From positions 13,498,137 to 13,562,136 of the forward strand of contig CM022955.1 in assembly GCA_012931725.1 (NCBI GenBank): a stretch of 64,000 bases of DNA, in the 5' to 3' direction. The notes beneath the pieces are model-generated. The model was not told the origin of the DNA. It searched no databases and saw nothing but the letters and a program-made list of their open reading frames with translations. The stretch comes from Litsea cubeba. Lineage: Eukaryota > Streptophyta > Magnoliopsida > Laurales > Lauraceae. The position numbers and the translations under genes were made by a program. Positions 21,501 through 33,778 of this stretch are shown in pieces (position 1 is the first letter of the stretch; every line of letters starts with the position of its first letter).

Positions 21501-22640
21501 AGTTAGAGAGTTTGACGAGGCACTTCTTATAAACAGGCAATGTGACTTCCTCTAAAATTAATTATGTTAATTGGGCAATAGTCACTCTTCCTAAGAATGA
21601 AGGCATCCTTGGCATTAGAAGAATCTCCGGAGTAAATGATGCTTCTTTCATCAAACTTGGTTAGCAAGCTTCAGTGGCAAACTCCATTTGGTCTAGTTGG
21701 TTCAAGAATCGTTACTTCAAACAGAACTCTATTTAGAGCCCTGGTAACACCGTCTATGGCTCTTGTATTTAAAAGAGAATTCGTCGTCTAGTTCCCTGCA
21801 TTCACCGAGGCAGCACCAGGATCTTTGGGAACGGCCATGAAATCAACATTTGGCATGATTTCTAGAGCGAAGACAAACCTTTTTTGGCCAGACTCCCATA
21901 CCTGCAATTTCCAGTGGATCTGCGCCTATCTTCTCGTTTCCAATCAAGCTCAAGGTCCATCCCTCCTAATCTGCCCTTAGAAGTTCAGAACCAGCTCTCA
22001 TCAGCTACCTCTAACCTCTCTCCAAACCCATCAGAAAGAGACACTCTAAGCTGGAGAGCGTCTCTAGATGGGCGGCTCTCTTTGAAAGCAGCTTGAAATA
22101 TCATCAGGTCCAGAGTTTGCAAACTGGACTGGCCTAGTATGATCTGGAATTGTATCTCCCTCCACAAAATCAACTGCTTTGGGTGGCGTTTGATGCATAA
22201 AAAAACTCCAACTAAAATCCGATTGAAGCGCCTGGGGTTTTCCTTAATCTCCAGATGCAACATCTGCCATGCCAAGAGGAAGACTCAGCAACTCATCTTT
22301 TTTTCTACCGCGAGCAAGCCAAATCACTCTAACTTTGGTTATTCAAATCTATAAGTCTCCAGCCTCCCTTCATTCTCTCTGCTTTATCAATTTTGGCAGT
22401 CTCTCTCTAAAGGAAATGACACTACAGGTACAAGATACATGGCGGCAATCTTCATCTATGTAATCCATGCCCTGTGGAAGGCTAGGAATAAAGCCACTTT
22501 TGAGGCGCACAAGATCCCGCTCAGCAAAATCCAACTTCAACTGCAAGACGCTCTCTTATTCTCCTTGAAGAAAATATCAAAATCGTTCCGTACCTACCCG
22601 CTTAGGTCTATTTTTATGTTTTTTGAGAATTCCTGATGGT
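18519..22640 (+). pseudogene. LINE ORF2 remnant (endonuclease, RT, zinc-binding C terminus)
   Basis: Several frames together give a LINE ORF2. The endonuclease starts near 19086 (SWNYRGIANNPNKRAL) and continues with GDFNAILTHAENL, GNKFTWSNNRQS and SDHSSVLL up to about 19780. The RT lies at 20337-21115: RSPGPDGFNGVF, NFRPISLLN, PHQAAFIKGRNI, LKLDIFKSFDKLNW, GLRQGDLLSPYLF, then SAYADDILIF after a frameshift (about 21083-21115). The C-terminal zinc-binding part follows (FGWRLMHKKTPTKIRL, CNICHAKRKTQQLIF) and a last segment (ALWKARNKATFE) to 22636. At least a dozen stops or shifts; non-functional. Confidence 0.9.
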
Positions 22641-22780
22641 CCAAACCAAACTGATATGTAGACAAATTTTGCTTCCATTTTTTGATTCATCTACAATAGT
22701 TTCAGCAGCGGGGGCTCCCTTGAGCCCATGTATCTATCTAAATTCATTTAGAACTTTATAGTTTACAATTAAAGAAAAAC
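22641..22780 (+). other. LINE 3' untranslated end
   Basis: GGGGGCTCCCTTGAGCCC forms a small hairpin, followed by an AT-rich stretch and AATTAAAGAAAAA. This is the usual 3' end of plant L1-type LINEs. I could not define a TSD because the 5' end is missing. Confidence 0.55.
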
Positions 22781-23230
22781 CCTACTTTGAGAGAAAAACC
22801 AAAACTTTTAGTAATTAATTAGACCTTAAAGTAAAAAAAATAGAAATTAAAAAAGTTCTTCGTGAATAAAAGTTTTCTCTATAAGGTAAATTAAATAAAA
22901 TTTGAAATGGGCTACAAAAGAAAAATCATTTTTCTAAACAATGGTCGATTTAATAAAGCATAGTATTCTCAAATGATAAAGCATATTCCCCCACGTCATG
23001 ACTGAAAGAAAGCGAACAAAATTGAGTGCAAAACGCCTGACTTTAATGTTTATAATTGGCTACATATCTGATTAATGGAGCAATAAAGAGATCTAATGCT
23101 ACAATGGTCGATCCTATCGTGATTTAATTAGGCCCACCTGATCACCCATCCGAGCGGGCTAGAAACCGCACCCCCCCCCCTCCCCCTCCCCCAGTAGGTC
23201 AAGTTAGCATGATCACTCTAGTAAGTACTG
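22781..23230. other. AT-rich stretch without a recognised feature
   Basis: No coding frame or repeat boundary recognised. It contains a C-rich run at about 23170-23192. The right part grades into the 3' end of a gypsy element. Confidence 0.4.
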
Positions 23231-23463
23231 AAGCTTTGAGAGGTGGTGCAAGAGGTATGTCTTCCTCTCTCTTGGTAGAATCAGTTTACATTCGGAGGAC
23301 CAGATGTCCTTTAGGGGGAAGGGATGTAAGGCCCCAACCCCTGGGTAAGTAGCATTAAGGTTGGTCACTCTTGTTATTGTGTTAGTAGTATAGATCTTAG
23401 CATTTTGATTAGAGAGTTTTTTTTTATATTTAGGGACTAAATGTCTTTGAGGTGGGAGGAATG
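23231..23463 (+). repeat. Duplicated gypsy 3'-end/LTR junction
   Basis: Two similar junctions follow each other at a spacing of 137 bp. The first is AGATGTCCTTTAGGGGGAAG then TGTAAGGCCCCAACC (LTR start 23327). The second is AAATGTCTTTGAGGTGGGAG then TGTAAGGTCCCAACC (LTR start 23464). Each has a purine tract followed by TGTAAGG. Confidence 0.6.
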
Positions 23464-25199
23464 TAAGGTCCCAACCATTTCTTAGCTCTAATTATGTTAA
23501 TTTTATGTGTTTCGGTGATTTTGTGGGTTGTTCGAAGGATTTAAGGCCTAATTAGAAGTGTCTATGGAAGTTCTAGGTTTAGTTTAGGAGTTTAGGGGGT
23601 TATTTGTAATTTTGGACAAGTATAGGGGGTGTTTTGTAATTTTAAGAAGTTGAGGGAGGTTGGTCATTGGTTGCAGTTTAGTTGAATCTAGGGCCCTTAG
23701 GAGAAATATGGCTTTCTTTGAGTTTTTCCAAAACTACCCTTTGAGTTCTTCATTACACTACACTTAACAGAGGGGTATTTTGGTCATTTCCCCATATATT
23801 GCAAACTTATATAACTATCCAGTATAGATTCCAATGGTATTTCCCTCCTCTTTCAATTCATTTCCTCTCTCTCTCCGTCCTTCCTCCACAAGCTAGGGCA
23901 GAATCCCCCAATTTCTTGCAAATTTCCATAGAAGATCACCAAGACTTCCAACTTTCCAGCCTTCCTTTCCAAGATCTACAAGTATCACTATCTAGATCTC
24001 TCTCTTCTCTTTCAATCAAGTATCTCTAGATTTGGAGAATCTGAGAGTTTTCTAGGGATTTAGAGTGGATCGTGGCAATTTGAGAGGGCTTTCCCCAATT
24101 TCTAGATCAAGCCCAGCAGACTTGTGTTGATTACATTGTATGTTGTTCATTTCATATGAATCATGATGTTTATGAATGGATGATGAAAACACATGTGTAA
24201 TGAGGGTTTTACGATGAATGGCGGATGAATTCACAAATTTTGGGCATATACAAGTACAATACACAAATTAAATATCTACTATACCTCTTCTTCATGATTT
24301 TGATTGAGAATGGCTTGATTTTGATGGATTATGGATAGAATCCTTTTTCTCGGAGATCTTTCTATGGTTTTGGGAACCTTTTATGTGGATCGAAAAAACC
24401 AATTGATGGAGACCCCTTCAATTATGGATGTGAAATTATTGGAAATGATGTATTTGGGGGTGTGGACGAAGTTTGGTGGTGATTAGGGTTTTTTGGAGGG
24501 GTTTCATATCAATTCGGATCAAGACTAGTTAAGTTCTAGGAACTTAAAGCGAGTCGTGGAGGGTGTAGGGGTTCCAGAAAGATAATTGTGAATGTACTTC
24601 AGTGAACTTTTCCAGAGCTGGAAAATGCATAAAATGTACTGCAGGGACCTGACAGCTAGTCGTAGGTCATCCCATAGAAAGATGTGAAACTCGTCGTAGT
24701 GCATTCATAGTTGACCATGAGAGGTTCCACAATCGACAATGGAATCCATGTTAAAAAATATTGGATTGTCTACCTTTTGACCTTTGGACCTAGTTTAGGA
24801 CCCTTAAACCTATCTAATGGTCTATTAAGCTGGGACTTGATATCATGGGATGCGTGAAGATAGACATTGCTCACTATGTGTTCGTATTGGGGCAACAAAG
24901 GTAAGTCATATCAAGCGGGTGGTATTCCTACGATCTTCAGGTGCCTTTGACTATCAGGTTACGATGATCTTATGGACGGCATCCGAGAATAATGGAATAC
25001 AAACGGATTAATTTGGTTGCATTGACTCCCAAAGGAAAAGCCAACAACTAGGGTATGGATTACTAGAAACATATATTGATTGGGGAGCACGATAAAAATT
25101 GATATTACCTTGCATAGCATGCTTGCCCACGGTCCTACTACCCATTGAACGTTGAGCCTAGGACTTTGATAGACGTCTATCTTGCCCTACCGTTGATGT
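23464..25199 (+). repeat. LTR G: gypsy-type 3' LTR (part), interrupted by C and D
   Basis: Begins TGTAAGGTCCCAACC directly after a polypurine-like tract, so it reads as a plus-strand 3' LTR. A TATA-like ACTTATATAACT lies near 23806, followed by a pyrimidine-rich leader. No coding sequence. It probably continues at 44411-44616 and 57225-57430, beyond insertions C and D, but its right end was not found. Confidence 0.55.
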
Positions 25200-25876
25200 T
25201 GTTGAAAGTAATATGTTGAAATTTGTCAATAAATTAAGTAATCTGATAAATAAATTAGAGAAAAGAAAGAAGGGACCCGAACAGCTGGCATGCGAAATAA
25301 ATCACGAAGATGTTTTCTTTAAACAAATTTCGCCTCCACAATTGTACAGCAGATTGGTGGATGTCTGCCCCAATGATATGACGACTTCCTGATCAAATAC
25401 CCCCACCATTTGTGCACTCAAATGGATGAAGAACCCGAACCTTTGTTGACTACTATTTCAAACTTTCTTGTAGCAACAAAATAGGTAGGGAGAAAAAATA
25501 TAAAGCAAAAGAAAGGGGAGTTGTATCATGTGTTATCTTGAGCCCTTACCCACAGACCCTCTTATATAGAGGAGTCTCAATGGTAACGATACTGAATGCT
25601 CATTATGACCGTTAATAGCCATTGATGGTAATGGTAAAACATGACTTACATTTATAGTTGTTTACAGCAGCGGGAGTAACGGTAACATATCATTAATGAG
25701 AGCGGTTACGCTTTCATAACTTTACAATGGCTTGTCTCATAACTCCACAACGGCTATAAGCCAATGGGCTGTACCATATGGGGAAGAGTGCCTGGACCTG
25801 ACTTGGACCTGACCAAGCCTAAAAATTAAAAAAAAAAAAAAGAACGTCCTATGCTATAATGCAAAAACCACCAACA
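25200..25876 (-). repeat. Copia-C 3' LTR
   Basis: 677 bp, minus strand TGTTGGTGGTTTTTGC...TTTCAACA. Polypurine tract GTGTGGGGGAA at 25877-25887. Matches 43461-44410 along its length apart from the insertion there. Confidence 0.88.
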
Positions 25877-25950
25877 TTCCCCCACACATTATAGCATAGA
25901 TTAAAAAAGAATGTTGCTGCAAGGTAGTCTAATGAGATTGTGCATAAATG

Positions 25951-26090
25951 GAGGTGAACTATGTCTCGAACCTTCACTTTGTGTAGTAAGTTTGAAAATA
26001 CCAAAACTATATGGTGAACTAGGATCTTGAACCTTCACTTTGTGTAGTAAATTTGAAAATACCAAAACTATATGGTGAACTAGGATCTTA
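25951..26090 (-). repeat. 61-bp tandem repeat beside the copia-C 3' LTR
   Basis: Two and a partial unit of GGTGAACTA-GATCT-GAACCTTCACTTTGTG-TAGTAA-TTTGAAAATACC, between the pol end and the polypurine tract. Confidence 0.75.
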
Positions 26091-26479
26091 AACCATGTGT
26101 TTGTCCGGTAAATCATACTTATTACACACACAAGCTTTGGGTCACTTTGGTTCCTAAATAACCATGCACATTAACAGCCTTTTGATATCCCAATTTTCAT
26201 GAGTTCTCTATAGAGTAGCCTAATCTCTCATAGGAAGCGGCCTGACTTCTACACTCACATGGATATACTATATCAAGACTATTCCTCTACAACCCCCACT
26301 TATAAAAGACATAGAGTTTATACCAACTATTAAACATGAAATGAACACTTCATATTATATGAGTGGGTTTTACACATGTGGGGGTTGAAGTGTTTTCACA
26401 ATGTCACCCAAAGATAACTTCTTTTTTTTCCATTTAACCGATCTCATGGGATCCCCAATCAAATGGGTTGGGTGTTTGT

Positions 26480-27403
26480 TATTGAAAACTTATCCTTTTT
26501 AGACTTAAGTCTCATTCACCTCGATTGAAAAGAAACTTTCTCTCGAGCAAGTCCTTTGGTTAGTGGATCGGTTAAGTTCTCCATCGATCTCACAAAATCT
26601 ATTGCGATTACTCCTTACTTGAGTAATTGTCTCAACGGATTATGCCTCTAACAAATATGTCTGGATTTACCATTGTAGGTCTTGTTATGAACTTTGTCAA
26701 TTACAGACCTTCAATCACTATGGAGAGGGGTGACTAGAACTAGTTTACCTCACATGAGTATATTTATCAACAAGTTTGTTAGTTATTATGCTTCCTCTAC
26801 ACATAATGTCATGCCAATAACCTCCGATTCTATTTTGGATTGGGATATATGCAATTGTTTCTTCGATTTCCATGAGACGGATGTATCACCACATGTAAAT
26901 ACATAGTAGCTCATACACTCATTCCTCAGGATCCGATATCTAGTTAGCATTGTAGTATCTTTCAAGTGCTATAGGATATCACTCATAATGCAAACCATAA
27001 TCAATGGTTCTCATCAGGTATTTGAATACTAGGATTACGGTCATCCGATGCTCATAACTGGGATTACTCATGTACCTGTTCAATTTGCAGTCGTCTAGTG
27101 ATCATCACCGGGATTACTCATGTACCTGTTAAATTTGCTTACTACATAGGTAATGTAAGCTCTAGAGCAACTCATGATATACATTAACCATCCAACAGCC
27201 TTAGAATAATGTAATTGAGATACACTTGCTCCTTTGTTTTTAGACAATTTAAGACTAGGATAAATGGGGATGGATACGCTATTGTCATCTAACAAATTCA
27301 ACCTCCAAAGCACTTTTTCAATATAGTGTGGTTGTGATAAAACAATCCATTCGAATTGTATATAAATTTTTTACTCAAGAATCATATCATCCTATACCAT
27401 GTC
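26480..27403 (-). pseudogene. Copia-C end of RT and RNase H (fragment)
   Basis: Minus strand reads IVLSQPHYIEKVLWRLNLLD, then LHYSKAVGWLMYIMSCSRAY and VVSKFNRYMSNPGDDH (27095-27313). After stops it gives YNGKSRHICRRHNPLRQLL and NLTDPLTKGLARE near 26480-26740, the RNase H C terminus. The break at 27403 is the insertion point of F. Confidence 0.82.
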
Positions 27404-27975
27404 TGTTGGCGTTCGAAGAAATTTTCACGAAAAAGATCAAGTCCAAGACAACCACATCAGGGGGTCAACCGACGACTTGAAGGCCAGAATTTAGTCAACT
27501 CTCAAAGCCAAAGCATGAGTCAAAGCTCAAGGAAGGTCAAGCAAATGGTCAAGAAGGTCTCCTAAAATTTTAAGACAAATGGAGGTCAAAATCATAAGAA
27601 ACAAGGCCAGACCCCTTCACTGCTTAAGACTGCCGGATAGACTATTCCCCCACAACTGAGTAGGCAGTGGCCTAGGATCGCCGAGCGTGTGGGCGTCGCC
27701 TAGTTCTAACAACCGGCCAACCGTTGCCAAGCAGTTTTTTCGCACATTGAGGCAATTTTGCCCACGACTGCCCATTCTGATTGATTCAAGATGCCATATG
27801 GGACTCCAGAACGCCTACTAGTCCATGATAGTGCATAGTTTTGGTGCCCATTTCACCCCACTGTTGACACAAAAAATGTCACTTTGCCACTTCATATCCT
27901 TTCAAACATCAAGAAACTACATGAAGCTGCATCCGACCACAATAGGCAATGCTACTTCAAGCATCAGACTTTGTC

Positions 27976-28470
27976 CACTACAAGAAAAACTGTTTTTAGC
28001 GGCAGCCGGAGGCCGCCGGTAAAAGTGCTCCTGACCGCCGGTAAAAGCAATAGCGTCGGTATGACTGGCCGCCGGTAGGCGTCGGTACATGTCCGGACGG
28101 TAAAGGTTTGGGCGGCGTCCAACGACCGCCGCTATTTCTATTTATTGCGACGATCCTGACCGCCGGTAAAAGAAATCCGTCGCTTGGTTGGACGACGAAG
28201 AAAACTTATAGCGGTGCCCATTGGCCGCCGGTAATAATAAAAATGGCCGCCGCTGAAAATATTTTTTTTTATCGACGGCCGTTTGAGCGCCGTTAAAAGC
28301 AGGATTTATATTTCCCTTTACTGCCGGTAATATCAATATTGGCCGCCGGTAATGACAATATATTTTTTAGCGGCGGTCATGTGGCCGCCGCTAGAAGGCA
28401 TATTTTTTAAAAAAATAATGCTTTTAGCGGCGGGCATATGGCCGCCGCTAAAAACATTTTTTTTTTTTTT
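27976..28470. repeat. CACTA left terminal and subterminal repeats
   Basis: TIR CACTACAAGAAAA is followed by at least ten copies of a GC-rich unit (GCCGCCGGTAA or GCGGC-GGCCGCCGCTA) in both orientations over 480 bp. Confidence 0.85.
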
Positions 28471-28931
28471 ACAAATATAAGCCCACATTAATCACAAAAA
28501 TACCTGCCAATAATTTACAAAGATCCATCTTTGCATATTTTTCACACATCTAACAAATTAATCTATAGAAGTACATCGATAATAGTAAATATATAAAACT
28601 CAACAAATAAATAATATTTATTCAACATCAATAAAAATCCCATGCTCCCATGCTAATACTTACAGATGATCCTTACAATTGATCTACAAAGGTAAATGTA
28701 CAATTCAGATAGGATGAATAGTAAATAGGAACCAAAATAGATCACATGAACAGAAGAACTAACACATCACATGAACAGAAGCAAAATTGAAAGAGGGGAA
28801 AAAAAAGCATGTCATCTACATAAAGAAAAATATTAGATCAGCATAAATGGTGGATAAGTTTACTTTAAAAAAAAGTGAAGTTATATGCTAATCCAGCATA
28901 TTTTTCAAGAACAGCAAAGGGCAAGCCATAC
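28471..28931. other. AT-rich CACTA interior, no gene seen
   Basis: No recognised exon or repeat. The minus-strand open frame at 28865-29104 is exon c of the pectin acetylesterase fragment running on past its splice donor. Confidence 0.4.
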
Positions 28932-30424
28932 GCATCAAGGAATAATCCAGCTTCACCAAGGCACTTCACTTTGGTATTTTTTGGAAATAATTCCCGAAAC
29001 TCATCACAGTGCAGTATGAATGCTAATCCCCCAGCCGAGCATCCAGAAAGAAGAGCCTGAAACATCTTTGGGGTTGTTGGATGCCTGGTTGTTGATTGAT
29101 TCATAAGGGGTTATTTAGACACCTGTGAGTCTGCAGATCTACTTTGGCTTCAACCTGTTTTAAGGACTGACAATATTTTAATTTGACCCAGCTTTCATCT
29201 TACTAGCAGATGAGGCAGTCCTTGATAGGGGGTGAAAACAAAAACATAACTGATCCCAAAACTTAAAAGACTCGTAGAAAGCCCTAACATCTCATTGGGA
29301 AAAAGTACGTCCATATCACATGCATGCATGCCATTCACAGGTAAAGGGAGCATACCACTAACATTTTTTGGACTAAATTAATAAAGGTGTACAGCATAGA
29401 GGGTGTGCGGTGTACATTTCCTGAAACAAACCTAAGACTTACCTTCTTGAGATTTCTACAGCTTTTATGTCATAAAAAATGCTTCTTTAAATTGTAGAGA
29501 GGCTGCAGAAATGGTACATAAATTGCACCTGCAGGCAAGTGAGAAATGGGTTTTATTTGGCCCCTTTCTCCACAAGCACCAGCCTTTATTCTGTAATCAG
29601 CTTCTTGGGATCATGAGCATCATGAGAAGCAAATTGGAGGGGGAGATCACAGAAAGGAATCAATGTGTAGCCTATGCTCTGAATACCAGATTGTGACATG
29701 TCCTGTCACAATGGTAGGGACAGTCGATTGCTTTAGCCGTAGATCGCTCAAAATACCAGTCCCCGACTGACCGTGCAATTCATTGCATTTGATATTAGTC
29801 AATTACACCAAAATTAGACAAGCGCATGAAACCAAAGAAAAGAAAAGGGGGCAAACTTGAATGATTGTTTCAAGCGCATGAAACCAAAGAAAAGAAAAGG
29901 GGGCAATTCCCTAGTCAACATCCAACTGATGATGAATAAGTAACAGAAAAGACAAAGATTACCATTTTTCCAGATAGTCCCCAAAAACACAGCAGAATGG
30001 CCAGCCACTGATAATGCCAAAAACATTCAAACTGTTTGTGATTGGATTACATCCAACACACCCTAAGGTATGATAATGTTGCACCTTACAGGGACTAACA
30101 TACATTTTCAGCTTTGCTCATCCCTTTTGCTAGTAGATCATCAATGATAGCAAGCCAAACTCTTGCTCCCCGAAAGTGAAGATTGGTTGCCTAACAAGAT
30201 TCACATGTGAAACCATAAGATAATTGCAATTTGCACCAATACTAGGTTGCACAGAGCTATGAGCTATAGTTATACTCAGCATCTTTATACTTTTGCTGAG
30301 GAAAAGAGTATTAGTCTACAAAAGGCAACAATGTGGCAACTTACAGGATCTACTCCCTCCACATCTCCAGTAAATGATGAACCATCGCAGTAGCGAACCT
30401 TAATCCTGTTCCAATTATAGAAAT
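28932..30424 (-). pseudogene. Captured pectin acetylesterase gene fragment (three exons)
   Basis: Three exons on the minus strand, each bounded by GT/AG. Exon a 30345-30424 reads FYNWNRIKVRYCDGSSFTGD; exon b 30104-30190 reads ATNLHFRGARVWLAIIDDLL; exon c 28932-29056 reads ALLSGCSAGGLAFILHCDEF and KVKCLGEAGLFLDA. This is the core of plant pectin acetylesterase (NOTUM-like, family CE13), a cell-wall enzyme removing acetyl groups from pectin. The nucleophile motif GCSAGG is present. Phases fit between exons and no stop interrupts them. The N- and C-terminal parts, including the rest of the catalytic triad, are missing, so no active enzyme is expected. Confidence 0.88.
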
Positions 30425-30779
30425 CTGCAAAGTTGAGGACAAGTGTTTTGCATGTAAGTCTTAAATATTGGTTAATTAATCAAAAAGCTTGCCTGGTTCA
30501 ACAAAAAAACTTTATGCAATAAAACCATACCTTAAATTGTTATAAACATTTGAGTATCAGCAAATAGACTATACATTTAACATTAAGAAATTTTTTCAAA
30601 TCTCTCAGTTTTAGTGAATATAAGTGAAGTAGGTAAGTCTACCAATTAGTTGCCAATAAGTATATGGATCATCTTAAAAATCACCATCAGTGTTGGTGAA
30701 TTTTAGATTTTTTTTCCATAGCAAAATCTCCAGCACATGCTCCAAGCAAAATCAACATCATCAAGGATTGAGAGCATAT

Positions 30780-32730
30780 TTCTATAGATAAGATATAGGC
30801 CTTTGTTAGATCTCGCCACTTAAATGCCAAGGAAATATTTGAGTGGGTCAAGATCCCTGATGTGGAACTTGCTGTGCAAATAGGTTCCTATAGCTTCAAT
30901 AGAAGGTATATAATTCCTTGTGTATTGTGATGATAATGTGATCCACATAGTATACGATAAAGATGGAAGAAGACTCCCCGTGAGAGTGAATATGGAATAG
31001 TCCACATTGGACTTTGGGAAACCAGCAGCTAATAAGGCTGGTAAAATTCTTGCAAACCAGTTGGAAGGAGCTTGCTTAAGTCCATAGAATGACTCACTGA
31101 GTTTGCATATTCTTAAAAGTCCAACATTTAATGGCATTGACAGCATAAGACACCAAACCCTAACAAGCTTAGCAATGGGAGTGAAAGTCTCAATGATAGT
31201 CAAGGCCCTCTTTCTGGGTGTTCTTTAGTTACAGACCAATCTTGTTCCACAGTGCCATCAGACTGATAATTCACCTCAATAGACCCATTTATGGCCAATA
31301 AATCACTTGCCAGACGGCAATGTGATTAGCATCCGGGTATGATTAGAATGCGAATCCTGCATCATGAAGGTCATGGCCTCTGTTCAATTAGGTAGTTTAA
31401 CAGCTTGGTTGAAGGACCGGGGTTAGGCTACAAGAAAAGCATCACTGGACATTTTCTCTAAAGATAAATAATGAGACATGGGGAAAGAGGTACTAGTAAC
31501 CTCCCTTTGAAGTAGATGATTTGATTTGGTAGGAGTTTGGGTTGAGATGTAGAGGATTAATGATATTTGGTAAGGTAAATGGTAGGTTTGACGGAACGCA
31601 GAATGTCATGGAGCAGGTGGGGACTACATAGTTGTTGGTTGTTTTGAAAATTGGTGGTTGGCATTGGCACTAGCAAATTCCAATCTGGCAAAAGGTTAGG
31701 ACAGTAAAAGGCATAGAAGATGGCTGAGACCGAGAGACATCACTGTATTCGAGGACATGCCTGAATAATTGGACATCACACGAGTGTAAACCCAAGGAAT
31801 TTCCAAGTCAAAAATCCAATAAGCTTTTTTGACATATGGGTAACTAACGAATATCCCTGATTTGGCTATTTGGTCATATGTTGGACATGGATGTTATATG
31901 CATAACACGATCATCCAAAAAACACAAAGGTGGTCGAAGTTAGGTTTTTGTTGAAACAAAGTTTCAAAAGGTGATTAATCATGAAAGATGGTGTACATCT
32001 TCCATTATCGAGGTAAGCTGCAGCAAGGACACTCAACCCAAAATTTGAGGATAAGATAAGCTTGCAAATGCAAGGCACAAGCAACATCAAGAAGATAGTG
32101 GTGCTTCTGTCCCGCAACCTCATTTAACTGTGGTAAGGAAATGCAGCTATGCTTGTGTAAAATACCTTCAGCGTGAAATTTTTTTGCATATCTTACAGGA
32201 AAAAAAAAAAAAGCAAACCTGGCACCATTATCAGTTCAAATCTTCTGAAGTAGACAACGTAACAGGTTTCATAATAGAGATGAACATTTTAAGAAATTTG
32301 ATGGTTTCAGATTCAAATTGCATCAAATAAACCCAGGTGGCCTGGGAAATTGTAAAAAATGGTATGAAATTTATCGACCCCTGAATGATATGGTGCAGGA
32401 TAACCACTCAAAATGTCGCTATGAATCAATCTAAAAGGTTCAATACTTGACATGCAACATAGGGGAAAGAAAAATGAGTCTGTTCAGCAACAGGACTTAT
32501 GTATGTTTATTTGAAAAAGAAAAGGAAGGATTATTCTTATCTAATTGAAGCAAACTCGAAGCTGAATACCAGTAACCAATCAAATGCTATTACTGGCATC
32601 ATATATGACTGCATAAACCTAGATGACAGAGAGTAGAAAGTCCAACCTGGATTAAAATTCTCCTTATTGCTCAGTAGCCCAGAAAATTCAATTTCCTTTG
32701 CCATTGTGGTAGAGCAACTCATCATTGAAA
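30780..32730 (-). pseudogene. Decayed copia Pol inside the CACTA element
   Basis: Minus strand 30820-31203 reads ETFTPIAKLVRVWCL, KLSESFYGLKQAPSNWFARI and KFHIRDLDPLKYFLGI, copia RT motifs; the YVDD box is lost. Upstream (31880-32100) integrase traces are visible with stops. LTRs were not identified. It lies between the two captured gene fragments, so it either inserted after capture or was picked up with them. Confidence 0.7.
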
Positions 32731-33778
32731 GGGCTCACTAAATGCTATTGCTTGGGCAGCTGAAGAATCAAAACTGCCATGGATGTTTGTGTCCATTTGT
32801 AATGATGTTAGATCCTTGCAAGCATCAATAGAGGTTTGCTTCTGCATGGAGATTTCGTTTCCTAATTCCTAGCCAAGACATGGGTCACAAATCATAAGGC
32901 ACTGGTCCTTTTCAAAAAATAAAAATAAAAAAATCACAAGGCACTGGGTGTTGTTGGGCATTGGCCTATCTATGAGCATAAAGCCTCCCAATCAATCAGC
33001 TAGATGGGGTCCCTTTGTAATTTCATTTTGTAGTTTCAATAAAATTTTGAGAATGTTGTTAAAGAAAAAAAATATATCATAAAAGGAAAATAATTAGACC
33101 ACGGAAATTTGGGCTTAGGAGCTTTGAAAATAATATTGGCAACTAGAACAAGTTTGTAGTTAATTAAACCAAAAAAGGAAAATATGTGCTGGGGCTGGGA
33201 TTATATCAACCATTCCCCAAAGAAAAGAGATTGGAAAAAAGCTTCCCATGTTTTTAAAAAAAAAAAAAAGGAGTTGAAGATAGAGGCAAGTACGAAAGAT
33301 CACTTCATCCATTGTCATGCATGACCATACCACGTATATTTTGAACCTTCACTAGGAGTAGGTGATCAACTCACACCCCTCAGCAGATCATACATGGGAA
33401 ACGGACAGCAATGGCATAGGCTTTGGCTAGTGAGTCACAGACCATAATTGTTGGTTAATTCTTTAATTGAGACCTTGGGACTCCTACCTCGGGTTCATCC
33501 ATTATTAGTGGCAAAAAAGGAGCAATTTCATATCGAATCAAAATTTTATTATCCTAATGTAATAAGATTTCGTATGATGGATGAAAACTCTCCTAAAGCA
33601 TCCTTAGTTATCACTTGTTTGCCACTCAAGTGAGCATACAAAAAGGTGATACTAATCCACAAATGCAGCTGCAAGTTCGTGCAGTTGTATATGCACAACC
33701 AGGATGAGTGATAAGAATTTTAAATGGAAAGGGAATATACAGTATACACCATCAAAAGTGCAAGAAGGAGAACAATAC
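32731..33778. other. CACTA interior, no gene recognised
   Basis: AT-rich with poly-A runs (33240-33270). A short plus-strand frame at 33448-33633 has no recognised domain. It is probably intron of the GID8-like fragment or filler. Confidence 0.35.

Larger units (their letters stand above)
11132..22780 (+). mobile_element. Degenerate L1-type LINE, host of several insertions
   Basis: A plus-strand non-LTR retrotransposon: an ORF1 segment (11132-11952) and ORF2 with endonuclease, RT and a C-terminal zinc-binding region (18519-22640). It is split by copia-3 at TSD CCATG. Its 5' start is lost beyond A1. The 3' end has the usual plant LINE tail (GGGGGCTCCCTTGAGCCC, TTTATAGTTTACAATTAAAG, short A-run). 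Many stops and frameshifts mark it as the oldest layer here. Confidence 0.88.

Noticed and set aside
28932..30424. Functional pectin acetylesterase gene
   Set aside because: Only three internal exons are present; signal peptide, start and C-terminal catalytic residues are missing and the fragment lies inside a transposon.
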